Source of the DNA: an uncultured Shinella sp.
GTDB taxonomy: Bacteria > Pseudomonadota > Alphaproteobacteria > Rhizobiales > Rhizobiaceae
Reading direction: 5' to 3'
NCBI GenBank assembly: GCA_946481465.1
Contig: CAMLOC010000229.1
Location: forward strand, 1 to 6,370
DNA length: 6,370 nt
In this document: positions 1 through 5,598 of the stretch, one piece after another
How the letters are laid out: every line of letters begins with the position of its first letter
Numbering within the stretch: the first letter of the stretch is position 1
The notes under the pieces: generated by a model
Database searches by the model: none
What the model was told of the DNA's origin: nothing
The model's input: only the letters and a program-made list of their open reading frames with translations
Position numbers and translations under genes: made by a program

Positions 1-1234
1 GGCCGATGGCGAGCACCATGGCGAACATGGTGAGCACGTTGATGGAGAAGCCGAAGGCCGCCAGCACGCCGAACGTGCCGAGCAGCACGACCGGCACGGC
101 GATCATCGGGATGATCGTCGCGCGCAGGTTCTGCAGGAAGAGCAGGAGCACGAGGAAGACGAGCACGATCGCCTCGATCAGCGTCTCCACGACCTTCTCG
201 ATCGACAGCTCCACGAAGGGCGTCGTCTCGTAGGAATAGGCGATCTCGACGCCCTCGGGCAAAGAGCCGGCAAGGCTGTCGAGCTCGGCATGCACGGCCT
301 CGGCCGTCGTTATGGCGTTGGCGCCGCTCGCCAGCTGCACGCCGAAGCCGGCGGCCGGCATGCCGTTGAAGGTCGAGCTCTGGCCGTAGCTCTCAAGCCC
401 GATCTCGACGCGCGCCACATCGCCGAGGCGCACGACGGAGCCGTCCGTCGCCGTCTTCAGGATGATCTTCTTGAACTCGTCCGCAGAGGTCAGCTGCGTC
501 TGCGCGACGATGCTGGCTTTCAGCTGCTGGCCGCGCACGACGGGCGTCGAGCCGATGGAGCCGGCCGCGACCTGCGCGTTCTGCGCCTGGATGGCCGAGG
601 TCACGTCGGAGGGGACGAGCTGGTATTTCTGCATCTGGTCGGGATCGAGCCAGACGCGCATGGCATAGCCGCTGCCGAAGGACTGCACGGAGCCGACGCC
701 GTCGAGCCGCTCGATCCGCTCCTCGATGCTGCTCGACATGATGTCGGAGAGTTCGGAGGACGTGTAGCGCCCGTCGCGCGAGATGATGTTGCCGATCATC
801 AGGATGCCGGAGGGTGAGCGCGACACGCTGACGCCGGAATCCTGCACGGCCTCGGGAAGCTGCGATTCGACGCGCGCCAGCTTGTTCTGCACCTCGACCT
901 GCGCCAGTTCCGGATCCGTGCCGCTGGCGAAGGTGAGCGAGATGGAGGCCGATCCGGTATTGGAGGTCGATTCCATGTAGAGCAGGCCGTCGAGGCCGGT
1001 CAGCGCGCTTTCGATCTTCGTCGTCACCGAGTTCTCGACCGCTTCGGCGGTGGCGCCGGAATAGCTCGCACTGATGCGGACCGTCACCGGCGCCACATCG
1101 GGATATTGCGAGATGGAGAGCGAGTAGATGCCCATCACGCCCGACAGAAGGGTGGCGATCGCCAGTACGATGGCAAAGACGGGGCGGGCGATGAAGAAGC
1201 TCGCCAGGGCATTGCGCCGGAGGCCTTCGGTCAT
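1..1234 (-). CDS. RND multidrug efflux pump, AcrB/MexB type (N-terminal 411 residues, cut by window edge)
   Basis: Inner-membrane proton-driven pump of a tripartite RND complex; it would take drugs or other amphiphiles from the periplasm and inner leaflet and pass them to an outer-membrane channel. The reading frame is open from an ATG at 1234-1232 to position 1. The product follows E. coli AcrB closely: first membrane segment about residues 13-37 (FFIARPVF), then SQYPDVAP (42-49), ISASYSGA (54-61), LTFASGTD (100-107), VQNKL (115-119), FGSGYAMRVW (187-196), AQNAQVAAG (217-225), a porter-domain end near 340, TM2 about 350-368 with LFLQN, TM3 about 373-393 and the start of TM4. AcrB is about 1,050 residues, so roughly 60% is missing, including the proton-relay Asp pair in TM4, which would follow within a few codons. 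The N-terminus is about 9 residues longer than AcrB (MTEGLRRNA), but this start is supported by the ATGA overlap with the adaptor stop and a GGGAG element 8 bases upstream, which implies coupled translation. Substrate cannot be told from the sequence. Confidence 0.96.
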   Translation of the reverse strand, partial: MTEGLRRNALASFFIARPVFAIVLAIATLLSGVMGIYSLSISQYPDVAPVTVRISASYSGATAEAVENSVTTKIESALTGLDGLLYMESTSNTGSASISLTFASGTDPELAQVEVQNKLARVESQLPEAVQDSGVSVSRSPSGILMIGNIISRDGRYTSSELSDIMSSSIEERIERLDGVGSVQSFGSGYAMRVWLDPDQMQKYQLVPSDVTSAIQAQNAQVAAGSIGSTPVVRGQQLKASIVAQTQLTSADEFKKIILKTATDGSVVRLGDVARVEIGLESYGQSSTFNGMPAAGFGVQLASGANAITTAEAVHAELDSLAGSLPEGVEIAYSYETTPFVELSIEKVVETLIEAIVLVFLVLLLFLQNLRATIIPMIAVPVVLLGTFGVLAAFGFSINVLTMFAMVLAIG

Positions 1235-2448
1235 TGGGCGGCTCCCGACGCATCGCCCGTCGCGGACGAAGTGGCAAGGGATTGCTTGACGACCCCGTCC
1301 TCGTCGATCGTCACGTCCACCGGCGTGACGGCGGCGCCGGCGGAGATCTTCTGGAAGCCGTCGACGATCAGGCGATCGCCGTCCTTCAGGCCGTCGGTGA
1401 CGATCCAGTCATTGCCGGTCGTGCCCTCGGTGGAAAGCGTGCGCTGCTCGACCTTGCCGTCGGCGGAGACCACATAGGCGACGGGCTCGCCCGCGCCGCT
1501 GCGCTGGACGGCGCGCTGTGGCACCAGGAAGGCGTTCGGCATGGTGCCGAGATCGACGGAGGCGCGCACGAACATGCCCGGCAGCAGGATGCGTTCCGGA
1601 TTGGGGAAGCTCGCGCGCAGCGTGAAGGTGCCGGTGCTTTCGCTGACATTGACCGTCGCCAGCGAGATCGTGCCGGCGGCCTTGTAGTCCGCGCCGTTCT
1701 CCAGCGTCAGCCTGACGCTCGGCGCGCCCTCGCCCGCGCGGCCGAGGCGCCCGGCCTCGACGTCCTGGCGGATCCGCAGGAGGTTGGCGCTGGTATCGAC
1801 GAGATCGACATTGACAGGGTCGATCTGGCGGATCGTCGCCAGCGCATCCGTCTGGTTCTGGGTGACGAGCGAGCCGACGCTGACGCTCGCCGTGCCGATG
1901 ATGCCGGCGATCGGCGCCTTGATCACCGTGTTGTCGAGATCGATGCGCGCCGTCTCCAGGCTGGCCTTTGCCGCCTCCACGTCGGCTTTCGCCTGGAGCA
2001 GCGCCGCCCGCGCCTCGTCCAGCGACTGCTGGCTCACCGCGCTCTGCGATTGCAGCCGCTCGTTCCGGTCGAAGGCGACCTGCGCGGATTGCTCGGTCGC
2101 CTCGGCGCGCGACAGCGACGCCGCCGCCGCCGCATAGGCGGCGCCGAACTTCGCGTCACGCACCTTGAAGAGGGTGTCGCCCGCCTTGACCTGCCGCCCC
2201 TCGCGGAAATCGATGCTCTCGATGATGCCGTCGATCTGCGGGCGGATCTCCGCGGTGGCATGCGCCACGACGCGGCCGGAAAGCTGCGCGTGGCGCGGCA
2301 CGGATTGGCCCTTGAGAACCACGACGCCCACCTCGACCGCGGAAGGGACGCCTCCGCCGGGAGGCGTGTTTCCGCCACCTTGATCCGAGCAGGCCGCCAG
2401 AAGGAGGCCGGCGGCCACCAGGCCGATCCCCAGGGTCTTCACGCGCAT
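1231..2448 (-). CDS. RND efflux periplasmic adaptor (membrane fusion protein, AcrA/HlyD type), lipoprotein
   Basis: 405-residue adaptor that bridges the inner-membrane RND pump and the outer-membrane channel. A lipoprotein signal peptide is clear: basic MRVK, hydrophobic residues 5-17, lipobox LAAC with the acylated Cys at 20, then a Gly/Pro-rich linker. The domains come in the usual order: first lipoyl half about 58-98 (GRVVAH, VKAGDTLFKV), alpha-helical hairpin about 105-172 rich in Ala, Glu and Lys, second lipoyl half about 173-210 (IKAPIAGIIG), beta-barrel about 211-300 ending in LLPGMFVRASVDLG, and a membrane-proximal domain about 300-380 (VPQRAVQR). Length fits AcrA (397 residues). The start has AAAGGTG 4 bases upstream. 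It is the first gene of the operon; its TGA overlaps the pump's ATG. Ser at +2 after the Cys would suggest outer-membrane sorting by the E. coli rule, which may not hold here; adaptors of this class usually sit in the inner membrane. The last 25 residues are a low-complexity Ser/Ala tail. Confidence 0.96.
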   Translation of the reverse strand: MRVKTLGIGLVAAGLLLAACSDQGGGNTPPGGGVPSAVEVGVVVLKGQSVPRHAQLSGRVVAHATAEIRPQIDGIIESIDFREGRQVKAGDTLFKVRDAKFGAAYAAAAASLSRAEATEQSAQVAFDRNERLQSQSAVSQQSLDEARAALLQAKADVEAAKASLETARIDLDNTVIKAPIAGIIGTASVSVGSLVTQNQTDALATIRQIDPVNVDLVDTSANLLRIRQDVEAGRLGRAGEGAPSVRLTLENGADYKAAGTISLATVNVSESTGTFTLRASFPNPERILLPGMFVRASVDLGTMPNAFLVPQRAVQRSGAGEPVAYVVSADGKVEQRTLSTEGTTGNDWIVTDGLKDGDRLIVDGFQKISAGAAVTPVDVTIDEDGVVKQSLATSSATGDASGAAQ

Positions 2449-2452
2449 CGTG

Positions 2453-2459
2453 CACCTTT
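2453..2459 (-). promoter_or_regulatory. Ribosome binding site of the adaptor gene
   Basis: On the minus strand AAAGGTG lies 4 bases before the ATG at 2448-2446. It is a near-consensus Shine-Dalgarno element and supports the chosen start, which also gives a well-formed lipoprotein signal peptide. Confidence 0.7.
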
Positions 2460-2493
2460 GTCTTGGCGGCGGATCGATCCAGCCGGCGTGTTA

Positions 2494-2522
2494 TTTACAA
2501 AACTCATTAGTACCATTAATGT
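2494..2522 (+). promoter_or_regulatory. Weak candidate promoter of the TetR-family gene
   Basis: TTTACA (2494-2499, five of six to the -35 consensus) is followed after 17 bases by TAATGT (2517-2522), a poor -10. It would face opposite to the efflux promoter and share the dyad at 2505-2521, which would allow the regulator to control itself. The -10 is weak, so the real element may be offset. Confidence 0.25.
2505..2521. promoter_or_regulatory. Candidate TetR-family operator: 17-bp interrupted dyad
   Basis: CATTA (2505-2509) and TAATG (2517-2521) are inverted repeats around a 7-base centre. With the inner T/A pair, 12 of 16 non-central bases are symmetric. The site lies between the two divergent genes and covers the -10 of the efflux promoter. 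TetR proteins bind such dyads as dimers, commonly next to their own gene. CATTA also recurs directly at 2514-2518, so the symmetry could partly reflect a short direct repeat. Confidence 0.4.
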
Positions 2523-2542
2523 CCACCGAACGACATTGTCAA
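2515..2542 (-). promoter_or_regulatory. Candidate sigma-70 promoter of the RND efflux operon
   Basis: Reading the minus strand, a perfect TTGACA (-35) occupies 2542-2537 and, after a 16-base spacer, ATTAAT (-10, matching four of six consensus positions, all in the 3' part) occupies 2520-2515. The leader to the adaptor ATG would be about 60 bases. The -35 lies inside the 11-bp palindrome at 2534-2544 and the -10 inside the dyad at 2505-2521, so a bound repressor would directly block it. This is a sequence match only; no start site is known. Confidence 0.5.
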
Positions 2543-2544
2543 TG
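2534..2544. promoter_or_regulatory. 11-bp perfect palindrome over the efflux -35 (second candidate operator)
   Basis: CATTG-T-CAATG is symmetric apart from its central base and contains the whole minus-strand TTGACA. It lies 15 bases before the TetR-family start codon. A protein bound here would cover the efflux -35 and also the start of the regulator transcript. The palindrome is short, and part of it is explained by the -35 itself. Confidence 0.35.
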
Positions 2545-2558
2545 GCTTCCGGAATCCC

Positions 2559-3236
2559 ATGCCCGAAACACCTGCCCTTCCCCCCGCCGCCGCAGGCAGG
2601 ACCCGCGGCCGGCCGAAACGCGCCACGCCGGCCGAGCAACGCGCGAAAATCGTCGCGGCGACGCGGGAACTGTTCCTCGCCCGCGGCTATGGCGGGACGA
2701 CGATGAGCGACGTCGCCGCCCATTGCCGCGCCTCCAAACGCACGCTCTACGAACTCTTCCCCTCCAAGACCGACCTGCTCGGCGCGATCATCGAGCAGCA
2801 TCGCGAGAGCATGCTGGCCCTTCCGGGAGATTACGAGGGGCTGGACCTCGCGCAAGCCCTCGAACGGATTTTCCAGGTCGATATAGGCGAGGCGGAAGAC
2901 AAGGCGCGCGAGGCCTTTCTCAATCTCACCATCGTCGAGGCTGCGCGCTATCCCGAGGTCGGCGAGATGATGCGGCGCCTCGGCGGCCTGCGGGCGCATG
3001 CCTTGCTTGCCGAATGGCTGGAGGGGGAAAGGCAGGCCGGACGGCTCTTCATCGACGACACGGCAAGCGCCGCTCGGATACTCATGGACATGATGTTCGG
3101 CGCGATCGTGACGAAGACGGGCACGGGCGCCGAAGGGCCCGGCCTTGATGCGCGCCAGGATTACAGGCGGCGCGGCACCCGCAACTTCGCCCCCGGCACC
3201 GCCAACCCGCGGGGCCCCGACCGCGGTCAGACGTAG
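2559..3236 (+). CDS. TetR/AcrR-family transcriptional regulator, probable repressor of the adjacent RND operon
   Basis: 225-residue one-component regulator, cytoplasmic and probably a dimer, that should release DNA when it binds a pump substrate. After a flexible start with a basic GRTRGRPKR stretch (13-21), the TetR DNA-binding domain covers about 27-75: helix 1 with IVAATRELFLARGYGGTTM (31-49) and the helix-turn-helix at about 48-67 (SDVAAHCRASKRTLYELF), then SKTDLLGAII. Residues 80-190 are a helical ligand-binding and dimerisation domain resembling the C-terminal domains of AcrR/AefR-like members; I do not recognise a precise subfamily. The last 35 or so residues are Arg/Pro/Gly-rich and do not look like the usual final helix. 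It is divergent from the efflux operon across 110 bp containing two dyads, the standard layout for a local repressor (as acrR-acrAB). The start has only a weak GGA 5 bases upstream. Its 3' end overlaps the convergent small gene by 10 bp. Confidence 0.92.
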   Translation: MPETPALPPAAAGRTRGRPKRATPAEQRAKIVAATRELFLARGYGGTTMSDVAAHCRASKRTLYELFPSKTDLLGAIIEQHRESMLALPGDYEGLDLAQALERIFQVDIGEAEDKAREAFLNLTIVEAARYPEVGEMMRRLGGLRAHALLAEWLEGERQAGRLFIDDTASAARILMDMMFGAIVTKTGTGAEGPGLDARQDYRRRGTRNFAPGTANPRGPDRGQT

Positions 3237-3283
3237 AGTTCCCGGTCGCCGAAGGGATCGCCGTCCTCGAAGTTGCGCGTGCC
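3174..3283. repeat. Inverted repeat spanning the convergent 3' ends of the TetR gene and the small gene
   Basis: The left arm at 3174-3189 (GGCACCCGCAACTTCG) and the right arm at 3268-3283 are reverse complements at 15 of 16 positions, separated by 78 bp. Each arm is coding: both genes read it in the same phase as Gly-Thr-Arg-Asn-Phe, and the only mismatch is a synonymous third position (ACC against ACG). The arms enclose both stop codons. This is either an RNA-level stem shared by both transcripts, a small inverted duplication, or coincidence in GC-rich sequence. Confidence 0.55.
3210..3228. repeat. Two abutting 10-bp palindromes at the convergent gene ends
   Basis: CGGGGCCCCG (3210-3219) and GACCGCGGTC (3219-3228) are each perfectly self-complementary and share one base. 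In addition CCGCGG at 3208-3213 could pair with CCGCGG at 3221-3226 to make a short hairpin. The site is just before the TetR-family stop codon (3234-3236) and over the stop of the opposing gene (3229-3227). It could help end both transcripts, but there is no T-tract on either strand, so it is not a standard intrinsic terminator. Confidence 0.3.
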
Positions 3284-3547
3284 GATGCGCGAGGTGTCTT
3301 CGTCCGCCGAACCCTGGGCCGCCTGCTGGCGGGCCGAGCCCGCCTCCTTTGCCGCCTTCAGCGCGGCAATCTCGGCCTTGAGGCTGGCGATGGCCTCCTG
3401 GAGTTCCGCCTTCGCGTCCTCGTCCTGCGCCTCGGCAAGCTCGCTTTGCTTGCTGGAGAGCTGCGCTTCGAGCGCGGAAAGGCTGCCGCCCGACGAGGAT
3501 GTCAGCGTCACGGCCGCCGATGTCGATGAGGAAACTGCTCCGACCAT
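3227..3547 (-). CDS. Small uncharacterised coiled-coil protein (106 residues)
   Basis: I do not recognise a characterised homologue. From the ATG at 3547 the product has a Ser/Thr/Val-rich start (residues 6-19), a strongly predicted coiled coil of Leu, Ala, Glu, Lys and Gln heptads at about 23-68 (LEAQLSSKQSELAEAQ and on to LKAEIAALKAA), a Gln/Ala/Ser linker and a polar acidic tail carrying GTRNF (89-93) and ending DRELYV. There is no signal peptide, no membrane segment and no Cys. The layout resembles short rhizobial proteins sometimes labelled FlxA-like, but this is a loose likeness. GGTGGA about 5 bases before the ATG at 3547 favours that start; a GTG at 3589 in the same frame would add 14 residues (to 120) but has no nearby ribosome binding site. 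It converges on and overlaps the TetR-family gene by 10 bp and is divergent from the FUSC gene. Heptad regularity and the good start make it a likely real gene. Confidence 0.72.
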   Translation of the reverse strand: MVGAVSSSTSAAVTLTSSSGGSLSALEAQLSSKQSELAEAQDEDAKAELQEAIASLKAEIAALKAAKEAGSARQQAAQGSADEDTSRIGTRNFEDGDPFGDRELYV

Positions 3548-3569
3548 GTCGATCCACCAAATCGTTTTC

Positions 3570-3608
3570 GATAGGCTGACATTGATCACACATAAATTGA
3601 GATACCCT
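3570..3608. promoter_or_regulatory. AT-rich patch, probable promoter area between the small gene and the FUSC gene
   Basis: This is the only clearly AT-rich stretch in the 155-bp divergent spacer. On the plus strand CTGACA (3576-3581, five of six to the -35) is followed after 16 bases by TGAGAT (3598-3603, a weak -10), facing the FUSC gene. The minus strand must also carry a promoter nearby for the small gene, but I see no convincing pair. The region should be read as a location rather than a defined promoter. Confidence 0.28.
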
Positions 3609-3627
3609 CAGCACGTCTTTCGTACCG

Positions 3628-3669
3628 GTCCGCACAGCGCACCGGATTGCCAATCCGGTCGGGGCGGAC
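3628..3669 (+). promoter_or_regulatory. Nested dyad in the FUSC gene leader (operator or RNA stem-loop)
   Basis: ACCGGATTG (3641-3649) and CAATCCGGT (3651-3659) are perfect inverted repeats around a single C. Outside them GTCCGC (3628-3633) and GCGGAC (3664-3669) are also perfectly complementary. As DNA the inner 19 bp would suit a dimeric repressor or activator; as RNA the transcript could fold into an 8-bp stem with a GCC loop inside a 6-bp outer stem with unequal internal loops. No T-tract follows, so it is not an intrinsic terminator. It ends about 33 bases before the FUSC start codon. No regulator gene lies directly beside it apart from the TetR-family gene some 400 bp away. Confidence 0.5.
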
Positions 3670-3702
3670 TAGGTTCGGCCGGTCTGAGCCCCCTGGACCG
3701 CC

Positions 3703-5571
3703 ATGCCTGAACTGAACCGGAAGCCCGATATTCCGCCGCCGACGGGGCCGGCCTTTCGATTGTCATCGCTGTTTGCCATGAGCAAGCCGAGCGCCCGGCG
3801 CTGGCCGTTCGCCCTGCGCGCGGCCCTGGCGATGGGCGTTCCGGCGGCCGCCGGCTGGCTGGCCGGCGACCTGCCGGCAGGGTTGATGGCAACGATCGGC
3901 GGCTTCACCGCCGTCTATGGCAACGACCGGCCGTTCGTGAACCGCGCCGTCCATCTCGGCACGATCGCCATCGCCTTCGCGCTCGCCGTCATGATCGGCG
4001 TGGCGGCGGGCGGCGCCGTATGGCTGACCATTCCGGTGATAACGCTGACGGCGACCGCCGCCGCCTTCCTGTGCAGCGCCCTGAAGGTCTCGCCGCCCGG
4101 CGCCTATCTCTTCACGCTCGCGGTCGCCGCCGGCACCGCCATGGGCGCCGAGCATCTCGCCTGGTGGCATGTGGGAACGCTCGTCTTCGCCGGCGGGGCC
4201 TTCGCCTGGACGCTGCATATGGCGGGCGCGATCTTCGCGCCCCGCGGGCCGGAGGTGCAGGCGTTGAAGGCGGCCGCCCGCGCGGTCGGCGCCTTCCTGT
4301 CCGCCGCCGGTACGCCGCGCGCCGACATCGCCCGGCACCAGGCGGCCGTTGCGCTGCATCATGCCTGGACCGCGCTGGTCGGCCAGCAGCCGGTGCAGCC
4401 CCGCCCGGACGGAACGCTGACGCGGCTGCGCATGGAAGGCCGGGAACTGCACATGATCTTCGCCGAGGCGATCAATGCTTCGGTGGCGGGCGAACCCATC
4501 CCGCAGGCAAGCGTCGAGCGCGTGGAGGCCATCGCCCGGCAGGGGTCGACGCCGCGCGACGTCACCGATCCCGGCCATATCCCCCTCGGGCGTGTCAGCG
4601 GCTGGCAATTGCTGAAGGAAAGCGCCCGACCGGGCGCGCAGCCGTTCGAGATCGGCCTGCGCGTGGCCGTGGCCGCGGCGGTCAGCGGGCTCGTCGGCTG
4701 GGTGACGAATATCGAGCATGCCTACTGGATCACCGCCGCGGCCGTGCTGATGCTCTACCAGGGGCTCGACCGCGCGACGATGCTGCAGCGGGGGATCCAG
4801 CGGGTCGGCGGCACGCTGATCGGCACGGTGCTGGCTGGCGGCGTGCTGTTCCTGCATCCCGAAGGGCTATGGCTCGCAGCGACCGTCATGGTGCTGCAAT
4901 TCATCATCGAGATGCTGGTGCTCCGGAACTACGGGCTGGCCGTCGTGTTCATCACGGCGATCGCGCTCACCATCGCCGCCGGCGGCCAGCCGGTGACGGA
5001 TATCCCGCACCAGGTCTGGATCCGCGCCGAGGACACGATTTTGGGCTGCGCGATCGGCATCGCGGTGTTTCTGCTGCTGGCGAAGCGCGACGCCACCCGG
5101 GCGATCGCGCAGGCGCTGCTGCGCACCTGGGGCGCGATCGACCTCGTCGCCCAGCGCCTTTCCTCCGGCGACGCCGATTCGGTCGCGGCCCGCAGCGCCC
5201 GGCGCAACCTCCAGCATCACACGATCCTCTTGCTGCAAAGCTTCGACACCGCCATCGGCAGCAGCACGGACAGCCGTATCGCCGCCGAACCGCTCTGGCC
5301 CGCCGTGGTCGCCACCCAGCGCCTCGCCTATCGCCTGCTTGCCGCCGCATGGCGGATCGAAGCCGCCACGGCGACGGGCGGCAACGCCGCCCTGGCGGAG
5401 GACCTGTTCGGCAAGGACGGCGCGGCGCACCTGCACGCCGCGCTCGCCGAAATCATCGCTGCGCTCCACAAGGGGTCAGCGCCGCCTCCCCTGTCGGACC
5501 TTCCCGCCTTTCTCGATGCGGAAGTCCGGCTGCTCGGCAACTCGATCGTCACCGCGGTCCACCGCGCGTGA
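3703..5571 (+). CDS. FUSC-family inner-membrane protein (fusaric acid / aromatic acid exporter type)
   Basis: 622-residue inner-membrane protein with the duplicated FUSC layout: membrane block 1 at about 38-178 (five or six segments), a soluble helical region about 185-315, membrane block 2 at about 318-460, and a cytoplasmic helical C-terminal region to 622. Block 2 carries the family pattern most clearly: EHAYWITAAAVLMLYQ (338-353), then QRGIQRVGGTLIGTVLAGG (362-380). Family members such as AaeB and FusC export aromatic carboxylic acids or fusaric acid, often with a small adaptor protein; here no such adaptor is adjacent, and the only adaptor in the window belongs to the RND operon on the other strand. 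Substrate is therefore unknown. The start at 3703 has TGGA about 5 bases upstream; ATG at 3778 (Met26, MSKPSARRWPF) is a possible alternative because the first 25 residues are Pro-rich and not obviously part of the family fold, but it lacks a ribosome binding site. It stops 4 bp from the convergent ABC permease. Confidence 0.9.
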   Translation: MPELNRKPDIPPPTGPAFRLSSLFAMSKPSARRWPFALRAALAMGVPAAAGWLAGDLPAGLMATIGGFTAVYGNDRPFVNRAVHLGTIAIAFALAVMIGVAAGGAVWLTIPVITLTATAAAFLCSALKVSPPGAYLFTLAVAAGTAMGAEHLAWWHVGTLVFAGGAFAWTLHMAGAIFAPRGPEVQALKAAARAVGAFLSAAGTPRADIARHQAAVALHHAWTALVGQQPVQPRPDGTLTRLRMEGRELHMIFAEAINASVAGEPIPQASVERVEAIARQGSTPRDVTDPGHIPLGRVSGWQLLKESARPGAQPFEIGLRVAVAAAVSGLVGWVTNIEHAYWITAAAVLMLYQGLDRATMLQRGIQRVGGTLIGTVLAGGVLFLHPEGLWLAATVMVLQFIIEMLVLRNYGLAVVFITAIALTIAAGGQPVTDIPHQVWIRAEDTILGCAIGIAVFLLLAKRDATRAIAQALLRTWGAIDLVAQRLSSGDADSVAARSARRNLQHHTILLLQSFDTAIGSSTDSRIAAEPLWPAVVATQRLAYRLLAAAWRIEAATATGGNAALAEDLFGKDGAAHLHAALAEIIAALHKGSAPPPLSDLPAFLDAEVRLLGNSIVTAVHRA

Positions 5572-5598
5572 CGGGCTATTCCTTCACCGCGCCCGTCA
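5569..5598. terminator. Candidate bidirectional stem-loop over the two convergent stop codons
   Basis: TGACGGGC (5569-5576) and GCCCGTCA (5591-5598) are perfectly complementary 8-bp arms around a 14-base loop. The left arm contains the FUSC stop (TGA, 5569-5571) and reaches the last base of the ABC permease stop (TAG, 5578-5576); the right arm is within the permease's last codons. Because the gap between the genes is only 4 bp, any shared terminator has to overlap coding sequence. No T-tract follows on either strand, so Rho-independent ending is doubtful; a role in 3'-end protection is an alternative. Confidence 0.35.

Noticed and set aside
393..1277. 294-codon minus-strand frame over the RND pump gene
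   Set aside because: The pump frame, offset by one, gives a continuous AcrB-like protein from 1234 to the edge; this one gives Arg-rich sequence without similarity.
1234..2706. 490-codon open frame on the plus strand, antisense to the adaptor
   Set aside because: It mirrors the adaptor gene in GC-rich DNA; its product is Arg/Ala/Asp-rich with no domain pattern, and it runs across the divergent promoter region into the TetR gene.
3577..3590. GACATTG near the FUSC promoter resembling GACATTG in the TetR/RND spacer (2532-2538), as a shared operator
   Set aside because: Only seven bases match and the second site lacks the palindromic partner at the right spacing, so shared regulation cannot be argued from it.
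2439..3653. 404-codon open frame on the minus strand across the TetR gene and the small gene
   Set aside because: It covers two better-supported genes in other frames and a promoter region; composition is that of a shadow frame.
3635..3690. Possible tRNA or small structured RNA gene in the FUSC leader
   Set aside because: There are stems and a GGTTCG-like stretch, but no cloverleaf with proper acceptor, anticodon and T arms can be drawn. I keep only the dyad.
3763..4857. 364-codon minus-strand frame antisense to the FUSC gene
   Set aside because: His/Arg/Gly-rich product mirroring the FUSC codons, with no start signal or known motif.
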